A stretch of 64,000 bases of DNA from Ooceraea biroi (lineage: Eukaryota > Arthropoda > Insecta > Hymenoptera > Formicidae), in the NCBI RefSeq assembly GCF_003672135.1, contig NC_039510.1:13640001-13704000 (forward strand), read 5' to 3'. The notes below the pieces were generated by a model. It was not told the origin of the DNA. It saw nothing but the letters and a program-made list of their open reading frames with translations, and did not search any database. Each line of letters begins with the position of its first letter. Within the stretch, counting starts at the first letter, position 1. Both the position numbers and the translations under genes were made by a program. Shown piece after piece: positions 21,198 to 32,231 of this stretch.

Positions 21198-24100
21198 CGT
21201 ACGATGAGAGTTTGAAGGGAGAGAACGCGGCTGTTTTGTAGGGCACTTGAAGATATCCATTGTGAATCCATCAGCAATTTGCTCGGTGGCCGACAAATAC
21301 AGAGCTGATAACAATAGCGAACAATGTAAAAGTTACTTTTTTATATACTGTTCAAGGGTTAAATATTGGGTCAAGAAGCAAGAATTGATAAGGCTCTTCA
21401 TAGCAACAGGGTGGAGAACGAGGATAACAATTTCCCGTATCGCAAAGATAGAGGGAAAGAGAAACATATTCGTAATGTTGCACAGCAACGATCTGCGCGG
21501 CGCTCGCTGTGCTTTGGATATTTTTGTACCTTATGCGCGATATGAAAGTCCGATTACGTAGTTTTCGCGATAGTTTGCCCGCGATTAACGCCGCGGCTTT
21601 TCGATACGTTAGTGATCCTTTGCGGACGTATTCCCCGTATTACGAATCTACTATGTATGTGATGTTATTTCTAATTTGTAATATCTGCGACAATTTATCT
21701 GCGTTCGAGAAACGCAAATAATAAATAGATATATATCAGAAAATGTTCTTCTCATTTCTTGTCTCCTATTTCTTGTACGTCTTTAATCTCCTGTCAAGGA
21801 TCATCCCAGACTATCCTAATAACCGATTTCGGCTTGAATTCGACAACAAGTTTGTCATTATTAATTAATAATACTGTTATTAAGTAATAATACGGTATTT
21901 ATATGTACGTAGATGCCAAAGAAATTGTTATTACAAAAGAAAAACGTTTTCGTATATCGGTTTATAATAATAAATTTTATGATATACATGAATATTACGA
22001 GCGTTACAAGGATACTCGTAAATGTAAAACGCGAGGAGTGGCGAAGCCGAGCCGACTAAAGCTTGAAGCGCTAGAATGTGCGTGGGGGTCGTATTGTTTC
22101 AACTAGTTCCCGCAATTATCACGGCGTATAGGACTGGATAGAGGAAACCGGTTTCGCGCTCGTGGCCGCTCGACGCAATCTGTTTGTTCATATTTCCATC
22201 TCAAAAACTCGTATTATCGGCACATCTGACCTCTCGTGAAAAATTCTCTGCCGCCTTAAACGTAAACCGGATCGAAGAATTGCGCTATTCTTTGTCGATC
22301 CTCGAGCATTGTTTCAATATTGCGCAAGGCTTGACCCAGGTTTGTGCGCTATTCTTCCAAATTTCTCTTCTATTCTGTTTACATCATATCTGCCTTATTA
22401 TTACATGTTACACGAGTGCTACTGCGTGGCTAAGGACTTCTTGAATAGCTCGAAATGCTCTTCGAAGGCAGGAGACACGTTTAGCAGATCATTTTGTTAA
22501 CAGCCTATATATTCAGCGCTCCCAAATTAATAGACATTACGCATTTCGGGACATCTGTGTCCAATTTGGCGACGAGACAGTTCTGGTTGGCGTGTACGTC
22601 TGCGGACGATCAAGAGCGTGTCCGGATGACCCAATATGTTTGTTCTTAGATCTGGAATATCAATAACACGTAAGTAACTCGAGTCGTGTGCGTGATAACG
22701 GGCTAGCAACTGGGTGACGTACGCTCAGCTGATGACCGGTGTAGCCGCACTGACGTTCAGCAAGCACACGAAGAAACAGGCGCGTGCACGCGTAAACAGG
22801 CACGACCGCCTACTCGGCATCTTTCGCTAATGGTCCTCGGAACTTGTGCAGACGAGTCACCACACAGTGAGCGTGACGTCCGGATTGGAAGAAGAGAGCA
22901 AGCAAAATAAAATGCGATTTTCAGAACACGTGACGTTTTACTCATCAACTTAGATCTTTTCATACGCCTCTGCGTAAGGATGTTGGAATGAGGGGATGTT
23001 GGGTGACGTACGAATCTTCCCTTCCAAAAAACACAGTCACGTTCAGGGAAAAGGGGGAAACATCGAGGCACAGCTGCGAGAAACTCTTCAAGAGCTATGC
23101 AGCTTGAAAGGATGTTTCTTTCCTTGGTATAGAGATTAGTACTTTTTTCAGATATGAATGTAGCTGAAGGAGAGTGACAATATTTATCGACCTTTGCAAA
23201 GGAAATATAATTATTCCACCTTCTTGTGTGAATTTCGTTTACACGTTGTAAATGTATATCTTTGAGAAGTTGTTAATAAATGTGTGTCTTTCATGTTATA
23301 AACGGTCTTATATAATCTTGACGTTTTTTCATGACATTACTGATTTTCTTCTTCTATTTTCGTATTTTGTATTTTGTCAATTTTCCCGTGTTTTTCTTGG
23401 AACTCCGCAACGGAATTTCTTTTTATGTCGTATGGCGAACGGTTAAAATTAACTGAATCCGCTTAGCTCAAGTTGTGCTTCAGTAATTATATTTGCATGC
23501 ATGTCTTTCACATATCAGTTAAAACGAGATATTGGAGGCTAAAAAAAAGCATCGTTAAAAAAACCTTTTTCGTCATACTTATGCGTATCTAATGTTAGCA
23601 TGTTTAAAAATAAAAGAGAAAACAGCTTGCATGTTCGTTTTACTGTCCGTATCGTTTTGTAACTGGCCAATGTCAACTTGTTTGCGGCTTGATAGCGGAA
23701 CTTAGATACGTGATATTTATTATTTCTCTCTCTTTGCTTCTATGGAGACTGCAGGAAATGATGCTAGATGCTCCAATTTCAAGCCACTGATACATAAAAT
23801 CAAGATAAGGATCAGCTGTGCGGTGCCTTTCTTGATTTATCTTTTTGGCTCTCTTACTTAAAGCAACATTATCTTTTTTCGTTACGCAATTGAGATTGAA
23901 ATCCGGAAGAAATTTTTCAATTAATTTCAAAGATCAAATACTCAAGGTTGTTGAACTTTTATCATCAAGGCGATTCTTATATCATCAAATCATTCTTAAG
24001 AAACTGCTCGTCTTGTGTGAAAGTTGACTCGTAGTTATTTCGAAACGTATTCGCCACGCAGATATACATGCAACTGCACGTACGCGAACGTTTATCGTTC

Positions 24101-26149
24101 ATATGGAAGTTCGTTTACCCCGATATGTAATAATCGCCATCCCTTATCTTTCGCGACTTCCTGCGGTGCTCTCACTTTCGCGTCTCTCGATTGCGGCACG
24201 CTGTGCTGATCGAAACCTTAATCCGCTTCTGTGATCAAACTTGGAATAATTATATTTTCTTTGCGTGCAACCTATAAGCATAATAATACATAGAATCAAT
24301 TCCGTTTTTCAAGATTAATATAACATTTACATAAAAATGAATATTCAATGCATACTTTTTATCTCTTATGCTTTTTTTATATTTCTTTGTTTCTTTCTTG
24401 CCAAGGTTTATCTCAGAATAATAAACTGATCTCTTTTCTTCTTTCTCTTATTTCCTTTTGATATCTCTCTCTCTCTCTTTCTATTATGCGTGATGATCAG
24501 CGCATCCAAACTTGGGATACATCTTCAGCCGTTGAACTCTTTTCGCAGTTCACGTTTGCGTAATAGATGGGCAATCTGCCCGCAGCTTGCAACCGGCCAC
24601 TCTATTTTCACTTTGGCAAAGGCGTGTTATGTACAAAAATTTACGTACCGCGTACATTGGCCAACCGGTTCGACGAATTATTCTTAGCTGCGAGATAAAG
24701 ATCTCTCGTACGATCGATCAGCGTCAACGTACGGTGCACACACATACACGTACGGACATTCAGCCGGGGATTTACGAAATATCGTGACAACGACGGGAAC
24801 ATGTTGCCATGACGGTAAATCTGTTCTAAGGATAAGATTGCATTGGCATCGGTATACGTGGATCAATAGTACGATAAATCATCATTTTGTCCCATGTCAA
24901 TTTTGTAAAATTTATCATACAGTAAAATTCATTAAATTCAAAAATGCTTTACTGGTAAAATCAAAAAATTTACTGGTAAAATTATTGGAACGATAAATCC
25001 AAAAAATTCAGCAGATGCAGGGGCAATATGTTCATTTTCGTTAAATTACCGAGCGGGCGTTATTTTCGGAGGATTATCTTTCAGGAAATTTGAATATCCT
25101 TGGAAACCCCTTGGGAGAAAGAGAGATTGCATTTTCGTTAGCACCATCTCTGGGAAAGATGGACTCGAATAAAAGACGAGTGGGACAGGGAGCATACGTG
25201 CATTCTGAGCCGCCGACTCGACATTGGAGGGCGGGTTTAATTCGGTTTTCGATGTGCTACCTGTATTACGTATAAGGGAGGACGCGGAGAACAAAGAAGC
25301 GTTTCTTGTACATGTAGGAGTATATCCAACGACCAGGGGGATAGGGAGGCGTAAGGGAGAAAACAGGAAAGATTGCCTGGACGAAGATAGCGCGGCACAA
25401 AGACGTCTCTTTTGCTACCCTGCTGAGCGCACGATATCTCCGTCTCTCTTTCTCATTTGTTCGACCGATCCGCTATTTTCGCCCACGTCAAGAGTGAGGT
25501 GGAGCGCAGGGAGGGAGATGGGGAGAGAGATCAGAAGAGAGAGAAGAGTCTCTCTTACAGATGATAAAGCTAAAAGCAGGATCGGATTTAGAGGCAAAAG
25601 AGCGAGCCCCATGGTAACCAAGAGCTCCGCGTAGAAGATTCTGTAAAAAGAAAATTTTACGATATTATTATTGATGTCTTAATTTTCGAAGCATTTAATA
25701 CATATTTAAAAGTTTGATAATGATTAAAGAAAGAAAAAATTAATTGACTGTTATGACACAAATAATTTCGCATTGATACTCTATAATGTATAAATCTAAG
25801 TTTATGTATAATATATCTCTTTTACTATACCGCGTTGCTTGCTTGTAGAAGAGCGGTTGTAGCAAAGGGAATGTCTCTTGTCCATCAAACTGCAGAATTT
25901 TTACACAAAATAATTCTTGACAGTGTCGAACGTCGTGTTACAAAGTCTAGGAGCAGCAATTGAACATATAATTTCATAATGTTTCTTATTCTTCGTTATA
26001 AAATCGAGTGCTTCCGTTTGCGTATGTATGCGCACGTTAATCCTGAAATAAGGGATTTTTATTTCTCTGCAGCCAATAAACATAAAAAGGTATTTGAAAA
26101 GAAAGCAACATTTCATCGGTAAAACGGACTCCAGGATCCCCTTAACATC

Positions 26150-26580
26150 CATAAATCCGAGTCTGTGTAAGAGAAAAAGGAGACAAAGAAAACCCGAGAA
26201 AGAGAGAAGGAAGAAGAGAAAGAGAAGGAGAGAGGGGGGACGTAGAAAAGAAAAAAAGAAAAAAACGAGTAGGAGTGGCAAGAGAGGCTGCAGCAAAGGG
26301 GAAGAGAACAAGCAAAAGAGGAAAGGGGGAAATTGGGATAGGTCGTAGAGCGGTACTGAAACGAGGGGAAAGGGAGAGCGGGGCAGAGAGAGAGGAAGAA
26401 GAAGAGAGAACCTGAATTAGCAAGAGAAAAAGAAACAGAGAAGGTGGAGTGGAGTGGAGTGGAGTGGAGGAGAAGGAGGCGCGTAGCAAAAGAGAGAAAT
26501 TGAAGCGAGCGAAGGGGGAGAAGGATGAAAAAAAGCAATGAGGGGAAGCGGTAGCAAGGAGAGAAAGAGAACACCACGAA
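26150..26580 (+). repeat. Long purine-rich (GA) tract
   Basis: About 430 bases with the plus strand almost all A/G, including five GGAGT repeats near 26445-26470. The complementary strand is pyrimidine-only over long runs. Open frames read across it are Lys/Arg/Glu-rich or Ser/Leu/Phe-rich artefacts. Such tracts can form triplex DNA. Confidence 0.85.
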
Positions 26581-27082
26581 GAGCTGAAACGGTAGTCGTC
26601 GAGAGGATCCTGCTAAACAGGTAGATCGATATGGACACTTCGATCTACGTATTCCGATCGCGGTATTAAATATTGCGCCTTTTCATTTACATAGTAAACG
26701 CAAATGTAAATTTTTGGTTTGAATAGATTGGTGAGGAAAAGAAAATTTGAGAATCAGGACGAGTTCGACGAGTTGAGATAACAGATGTCGTATGATACCC
26801 AGTTTCTAGGAGAGCAAAATTATACCCGAACTTGAGATTGCATAATAGATTGCAATTGGAACGTGGACTAAAGTTGATGCTAGGTTCTTCCCTAGCCTCT
26901 CATTGATTTTTCGATTTGAATTATCGAATGCGAAATATATGATAATTTATTCTACAATAAAATATAAAATTGTAGTAATACATAAACTAACACATTAATA
27001 TATATACATAACAATGTTTTAACAAGTAGAAACAGAGACAAGTTCCAAAACTTGGAGAAGATTATGAAAGAACTAAACTAAT

Positions 27083-27227
27083 TCAACGACGCACACAATG
27101 AGAATTAAAATACAATACCATTGGAGCCATTGCAGCCAGCGCGAAACCAAGAATTAAAATTGCCTCAGACTCAGCATTAGATAAATTCTCGCGATTATCG
27201 ATGGCTCGAGTAGCTTTGCTATGTTGC
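27083..27227 (-). CDS. Orphan terminal exon of a small membrane protein
   Basis: A strong acceptor (GCTGTTACAG) precedes a frame that reads 47 residues to a TGA at 27083-27085. It contains a single clean transmembrane-like stretch, AILILGFALAAMAPMVLYF, with a polar, charged sequence before it (ATRAIDNRENLSNAESE). The phase needs two bases from the previous exon. A candidate donor at about 27798-27800 (GTTCAG followed by GTAGTT) fits that phase, but its upstream frame has no clear start. I do not recognise the family. Confidence 0.35.
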
Positions 27228-28503
27228 CTGTAACAGCGATGAAAAACATTAATTATTTATAATACATATTACTTATAAAATAATAGCTAACTTATTACTG
27301 CACATTACAGATTACGGAAAAACGTATTTCATTTTTTCCAATGGAAATAATCATTTTCTGGTGCCCGATATTTTTACCTGCAGAGAACAAATCCCTGCAG
27401 TCGACGAGTAGCCCTTCCCTTACGATTAGGGTGCGGGGATACCTAGGCCCTGCCATGAGCAACAGTGGATGTATGCGTGAAAAAGGGTGAGGAGCGAGAT
27501 GGAAGGAGAGCGAATGATAGAGAAATGGTGCCTGCCGGTGCGGGAGAGACAAGAACGCTTTTATGTGGCTGCACCGTGCAAGACAAGAACGCCCTTATTC
27601 GCCCGTGGAATATTCCGCTGAACTCCGGGACCGTGCGGGATCGCTAGGAGAGAAACATCGTGAGGAGGGGAGGGGTGGAGGGAGAAAGAAAGAGCCTGAG
27701 ACTTAATGTCCCACACGGAACTAAACCTAGAGAGACACGAATCCGCGTTTTGTAGAAACGCTTTCTCCTCGCGCGTGAGATACATTGTTGAATAAACTAC
27801 CTGAACTCCGCGGAAATTAAGATCCCTGTGTCTTGCTTTCGACGATGTCCGCGAGAGACGAGTTGTTGATGTCGACTATTAGTAACAATTACGATCCGAG
27901 GGATGCACTTTTCATGAATGCAGACAGCAACTCTACAAAAATATAAAGATTGTCGTTAATTTCTTTACGTGTGTCGTTGAAAATGCGAGGCAAAATTGAT
28001 GTGCATAGAGATACTTGCAGTACGTTTTTACATCTTTCATATATCATGCATCGTATATGTCTCTTCATATATCTCTGATGCTGAATTAGAGTTACTTCAA
28101 CCTTAATTAAAATTTCGATCACACTATTATAATGTGATTGAAGCATTCGAAGCCAGAAACTTTTAAAGATTGTCTATATCTCTTATTGTTTACCTATTCG
28201 AAAGAGAAAAACAATTATCGAAGAGCAGTTTTCATCGCTTAATTAAATTGAGAGTATTTATAAGAATATATTTCTTATTTTAAATTATATTTTAACATAT
28301 TTAAAGCTTACTGAATCGAGGTACATACATTTTCTTTAATTTCTTTGCAAGTATACGCTGTGAGATTGGAGTACAAAATCTCTTTATCCACAAGTTATGG
28401 TTGTGTATCTGATGACGATTTGACATTTGACCGACAGCAAAATGGAAGAAACTATTTTAGTTCTAAAGAGCCATAAAATGGATATAGTTGGCGCCTACGA
28501 TCA
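27228..28503. other. Spacer upstream of the orphan exon
   Basis: A minus-strand frame at 27295-27552 contains an ATG beginning MAGPRYPRTLIVREG and a donor after SAG, but its phase does not fit the conserved-looking frame of the exon at 27083-27227. Nothing else is supported. Confidence 0.35.
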
Positions 28504-28904
28504 GTGACTTATAGAGAGGATCAAGGGAGAAGTGTGGCCAATTAGCCGGAAGCCGCCATGTTGAGAACAATGAGATTGAATTAAGCGCGACTTTCGAAAG
28601 CGTATATGTATTGTAAATGCGAAAGAATGCAAAATGTTATGTAAAGAAGTAATATAATCGTGTCAGTAACATTCTACTAAAGAGTAAATATTATACATGT
28701 TAATACTTAGCCTCCAAATATTAGAGAAAATCGTTGAATAGAATATGCGTGATCTTTATCCATCGAATCGTGTCCATAATGAAATAAATCGTCACGTATC
28801 TCTTTAAATATAGACAATGTGTCAATACTACAGATTCTCTAATGATGCTTTTACTATTTGGAAGGAATATGTAGTGATGAAAAGATTATATTTTGCAATT
28901 TATT

Positions 28905-29155
28905 ATTTACTAGCATCCCCCGTCCCGGCTTCGCCCGCGATATTTATGTGTAGAATTAAATAAAAATACATTTTACACATTCTCACCCGTTAGAGGTGGA
29001 ATTTCGAAAAACCCTCCCTTAGTGAGCACTTACGTGATAGTAGGAATATACCCTTAAAATTTCAAGTTAATAGGTGCAGTATTGGTTCGGGCTGCACGTT
29101 GATGAGTCAGTGAGTGAGTGAGTGGTATTTGGCTTATATATATATACATATAGAT
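28905..29155 (+). repeat. Short retroposon-like repeat inside the outer hAT
   Basis: Starts around TACTAGCATCCCCCGTCCCG, followed by GGCTTCGCCCGC, and ends with a GTGAGTGAGTGAG run and a TATATA tail. The GC-rich head, AT-rich body and simple 3' tail suggest a short retroposon or the 3' end of a LINE. The family and exact ends are uncertain. Confidence 0.4.
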
Positions 29156-29336
29156 TTTAGAAATTTAATTTAAAATATGCTACATATATTTTCCAACAAA
29201 TGCAAATAACACGGTAACAGATTATACTTTATAAAATATATGCACTCTTATAAAAAACTTTTATAACAACTCTTATAAAAAACAAAATCAAATATAAAAT
29301 CAAATACAATTGTACTTTACTTAAGTAACATAAAGG

Positions 29337-30468
29337 CAGAGTTGGGAAGTAACGCGTTACTTGTAACGTCGTTACCGTTACCGTTACTATTTTTCGGTAA
29401 CGATCGTTACTTTTTGCTGTCTGTAACGATAACGATAACGTAGTTACATTTTTACAGTAACGGTAACGAATTTAACCGTTACTTTTATCGTTATTTTAAT
29501 TTTTATCTCTACTTAATAAATCAGCAGAATGAACGCACAGATTCCACTCAGGTAATAGCTCTTTACTTTCAGTTCTTTTCATTAGTTACTAATTAAGTTC
29601 TTTTTATTACTTATTAATTTTAGTGTTATCATGTTAAGTAAAACAATATGCAATTATAAGTGCAAGAGTTTCGCAAAACCAATTTATTATTATTAAAATA
29701 ATATATATATATATATGTATATATGAATAAAATGTTAACATATATACACAGGTGAAAAATTTGTGTTAAATTTAACAGATATCACATGTTCCAAACGGTC
29801 CACATAAATTTTTGTGTTAATTTAACATAATATGGATATGTTAAATGGTGACACTAATATTATGTTAATATTTTAACCCAAAATGAATGCAAACTGCGAA
29901 GTAATTTGAAATAAATTTTGTGTAAAATCAACATATTTTTAATGATAAAATTAACTCGAAAAAAAAGTTATTTTTACATACATCTTTACTCTTAACATAG
30001 TTTTCTGTAAATTTTAACAGATAAAACTTGTCACTAATAATACAGAACATATCTATTGTGTAAAATAAAAAATAGGTGCACAATGTGTAATTTTTACATT
30101 TATTTAGTTGTTTTAAAAATTTAACACTTGAGTTGAATTAACACAACAGCAACATGTTAAATTAACACATGAATGTGTTAAATATTTAACACAAAAATGT
30201 TAACCGGTATATTTTTTAACAAGAAAACACAAATTTTCCAACTGTGTAAAAATAAAAATAATTACATTTTTTAATCAAGTACATATTTTATTTAAATATT
30301 TTATAAAAAAGTAACGAAAAAGTAACGAATCGTTATTTTTTTAAGTAACGGTAACGGTAACGAGTTACTTTTTAAAATTGGTAACGAGTAACGATAACGC
30401 GTTACTTTTTACGAAAAATAACGGTAACGGTAACGCGTTACTTTTTTGAAGTAACGTTCCCAACACTG
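29337..30468. mobile_element. Non-autonomous hAT element nested in the outer hAT
   Basis: Flanked by a perfect 8-bp duplication CATAAAGG at 29329-29336 and 30469-30476. Ends are CAGAGTTGGGAAGTAACGCG and the inverse of CAGTGTTGGGAACGTTAC. Both subterminal regions are packed with GTAACG repeats in both orientations, which would be transposase-binding sites (inference). No transposase frame is seen. Confidence 0.93.
29747..30246. mobile_element. 500-bp TIR element nested in the inner hAT
   Basis: Begins CACAGGTGAAAAATTTGTGTT and ends with the inverse of CACAGTTGGAAAATTTGTGTT, apparently with TA on each side. The interior is rich in TGTTAAAT/ATTTAACA palindromic words. It interrupts the hAT between its two GTAACG-rich ends, so it is the youngest layer of the nest. 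Confidence 0.75.
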
Positions 30469-30854
30469 CATAAAGGAACGAACAGATTATAATTCTCAAA
30501 ACATATGTAACTCTTATTTTGTACGGATATGCATTGCCATCGTCTTACTAGAATAATTATTATTAATATTAACTGTCAAAATAATATAAAATACCATTTC
30601 ATAAAAGTTATGTTTACTTTTACAGTTAACCTTTTATTTGTTTGTCTTTTAGTAAACAATTTTCTAATATTTCATTAATATTACATAGATTGAACCGAAT
30701 ATTTACCTGTCAAATAGCATAGAGAACCATTGCGCACATACAAATGTATATCTATATATATGAAAATAGCGGAAGTGTTCTCAATATGGCGGAGCCAATC
30801 AGCGATGAGTCCCTACATCGGCCACACTCTCCCTTGACCCTCTCTAGTGACTTA

Positions 30855-32231
30855 TCAGCGTTCAAGAAAAATGGCCACTCTCAGATTTCACTATTCATAG
30901 GTAATTTGTAATAAGTGCAACAATTCTGTAAGACAAAATTGTTTGTTTATAGACAAATGTTAAACAAATTTAATGTTACGATTTACTTATCTCAAGTAAC
31001 ATCATTTACAAAACGAAAATTCTCAATTATCCCTAGGCGCCGCGTCAGATTACTATGCTCGCCATCTGCGAAGTATGACGTAAACTAGTAACCAGACACG
31101 GACGGTTCTCTTGATCGATAACGAAATAATTTGAAGTCAGGGTAATCGGGCAAGGGATCTTTGCGATCCTGCCGCCACAAATGATCCACGCTCGTGAGCA
31201 TTTTTTACCGTGCGGCCAATGAGTAAAGAGAGACAGGTTGCTCCATCTGTCGTTTCTAGGTCGTCGTGACGGACGCAGATCATGGGCAAAAACAGCGAAA
31301 AGGCAATGGCGGCTGCCCGTTGGATGGCCAATGAGCCCGTCGTGTGAAAACTCTTGAAAAAATGTGATCTACACGTCCCGACCGATGGATGTAAATTTGA
31401 GGTATGTCCCGCAAATCGTAATTTCTCAGCGAAAGCGACGGCACGCGTTGCTCCCGACACAGTGGCACGTTTAGGATATCGTTATTAATGGACCTCGGCA
31501 GTCACATGTGGATTTGAAGCGACAAGACGACTCGATGAGGAAAAATACGTCTCGTCACTGAAAAATTTAAGATACTTCTCATGCTATTTGCAGCTTGAGT
31601 TGCGCACGTTGAAACGAAGCTCCGTTCACGTGATTCTGGCGAATTGCCGTTGCTCGCTGGGACTTTAATCTCGCGCACACCAGCCGCATTGACATGACAT
31701 GAATTAAACTTGCTTGTGTTGAAAGTCAAATGTTTATCAATGATGCACTGGTTCGCGAGCTTTGTTTATGTGCACAATGTACTTGAATCGTGTGATTTCT
31801 GACAATTATGAGTAATAAAATGTGTTGATGAGAGATGTAAATTATAATAATTTGTATTCTTGTATTATTAACATGTATAAAGTTGTGTTTGTTAATACAG
31901 AAAAATTTTATCTAAATTTACTGAAAGAGCATATTTTATAAATGTTTTTGATGAAACTATGATATTTTGTAATTGTTACAATCAATTTTATAAATTTAAA
32001 AATATTTGCATTATTCTATGTAAACTTTCTTTCTTGGAAGGTGTGGCCTGAAGGCAGGGGAATAATATTGCCTGCAAAGGTAAACATGGCACACAGTATG
32101 TGCAGGCAATGGCAGTCGAATGGATTTGTCATCGAATCGATTAGATAATGAATGGTGATCATTGGCAAATTAAGTAGACAGATTATACAGCAGCAGGCAG
32201 GAAGGAGTAAATGAGCTAGTGCATCTGAGTA
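30855..32231. other. Spacer and probable promoter/5' UTR of the MARVEL gene
   Basis: Moderately GC-rich to about 31730 with an unsupported 107-codon minus-strand frame, then AT-rich. A donor-like GCAAAG/GTAAAC at about 32080 may end a 5' UTR exon of the next gene. Confidence 0.4.

Larger units (their letters stand above)
20851..27082. other. Gene-poor region with low-complexity purine tract
   Basis: No recognisable gene. Features are the short minus-strand frame at 21012-21197, a degenerate ACTGGTAAAAT repeat near 24900-24980, and the purine tract at about 26150-26580. Other short frames have no support. Confidence 0.4.
28512..30846. mobile_element. Non-autonomous hAT-like element (outer shell of a nest)
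   Basis: Flanked by a perfect 8-bp target duplication, GTGACTTA, at 28504-28511 and 30847-30854. The ends read TAGAGAGGATCAAGGGAG and the inverse of TAGAGAGGGTCAAGGGAG; similarity continues inward (GTGTGGCC, then a CCGCCATRTTGAGAACA block). An 8-bp duplication and TAG start are typical of hAT elements. No transposase frame is present. A second hAT-like element sits inside it at 29337-30468. Confidence 0.85.

Noticed and set aside
26094..26638. Several frames of 73-154 codons in both directions
   Set aside because: They follow the purine tract and read as Lys/Arg/Glu or Ser/Leu/Phe low-complexity strings.
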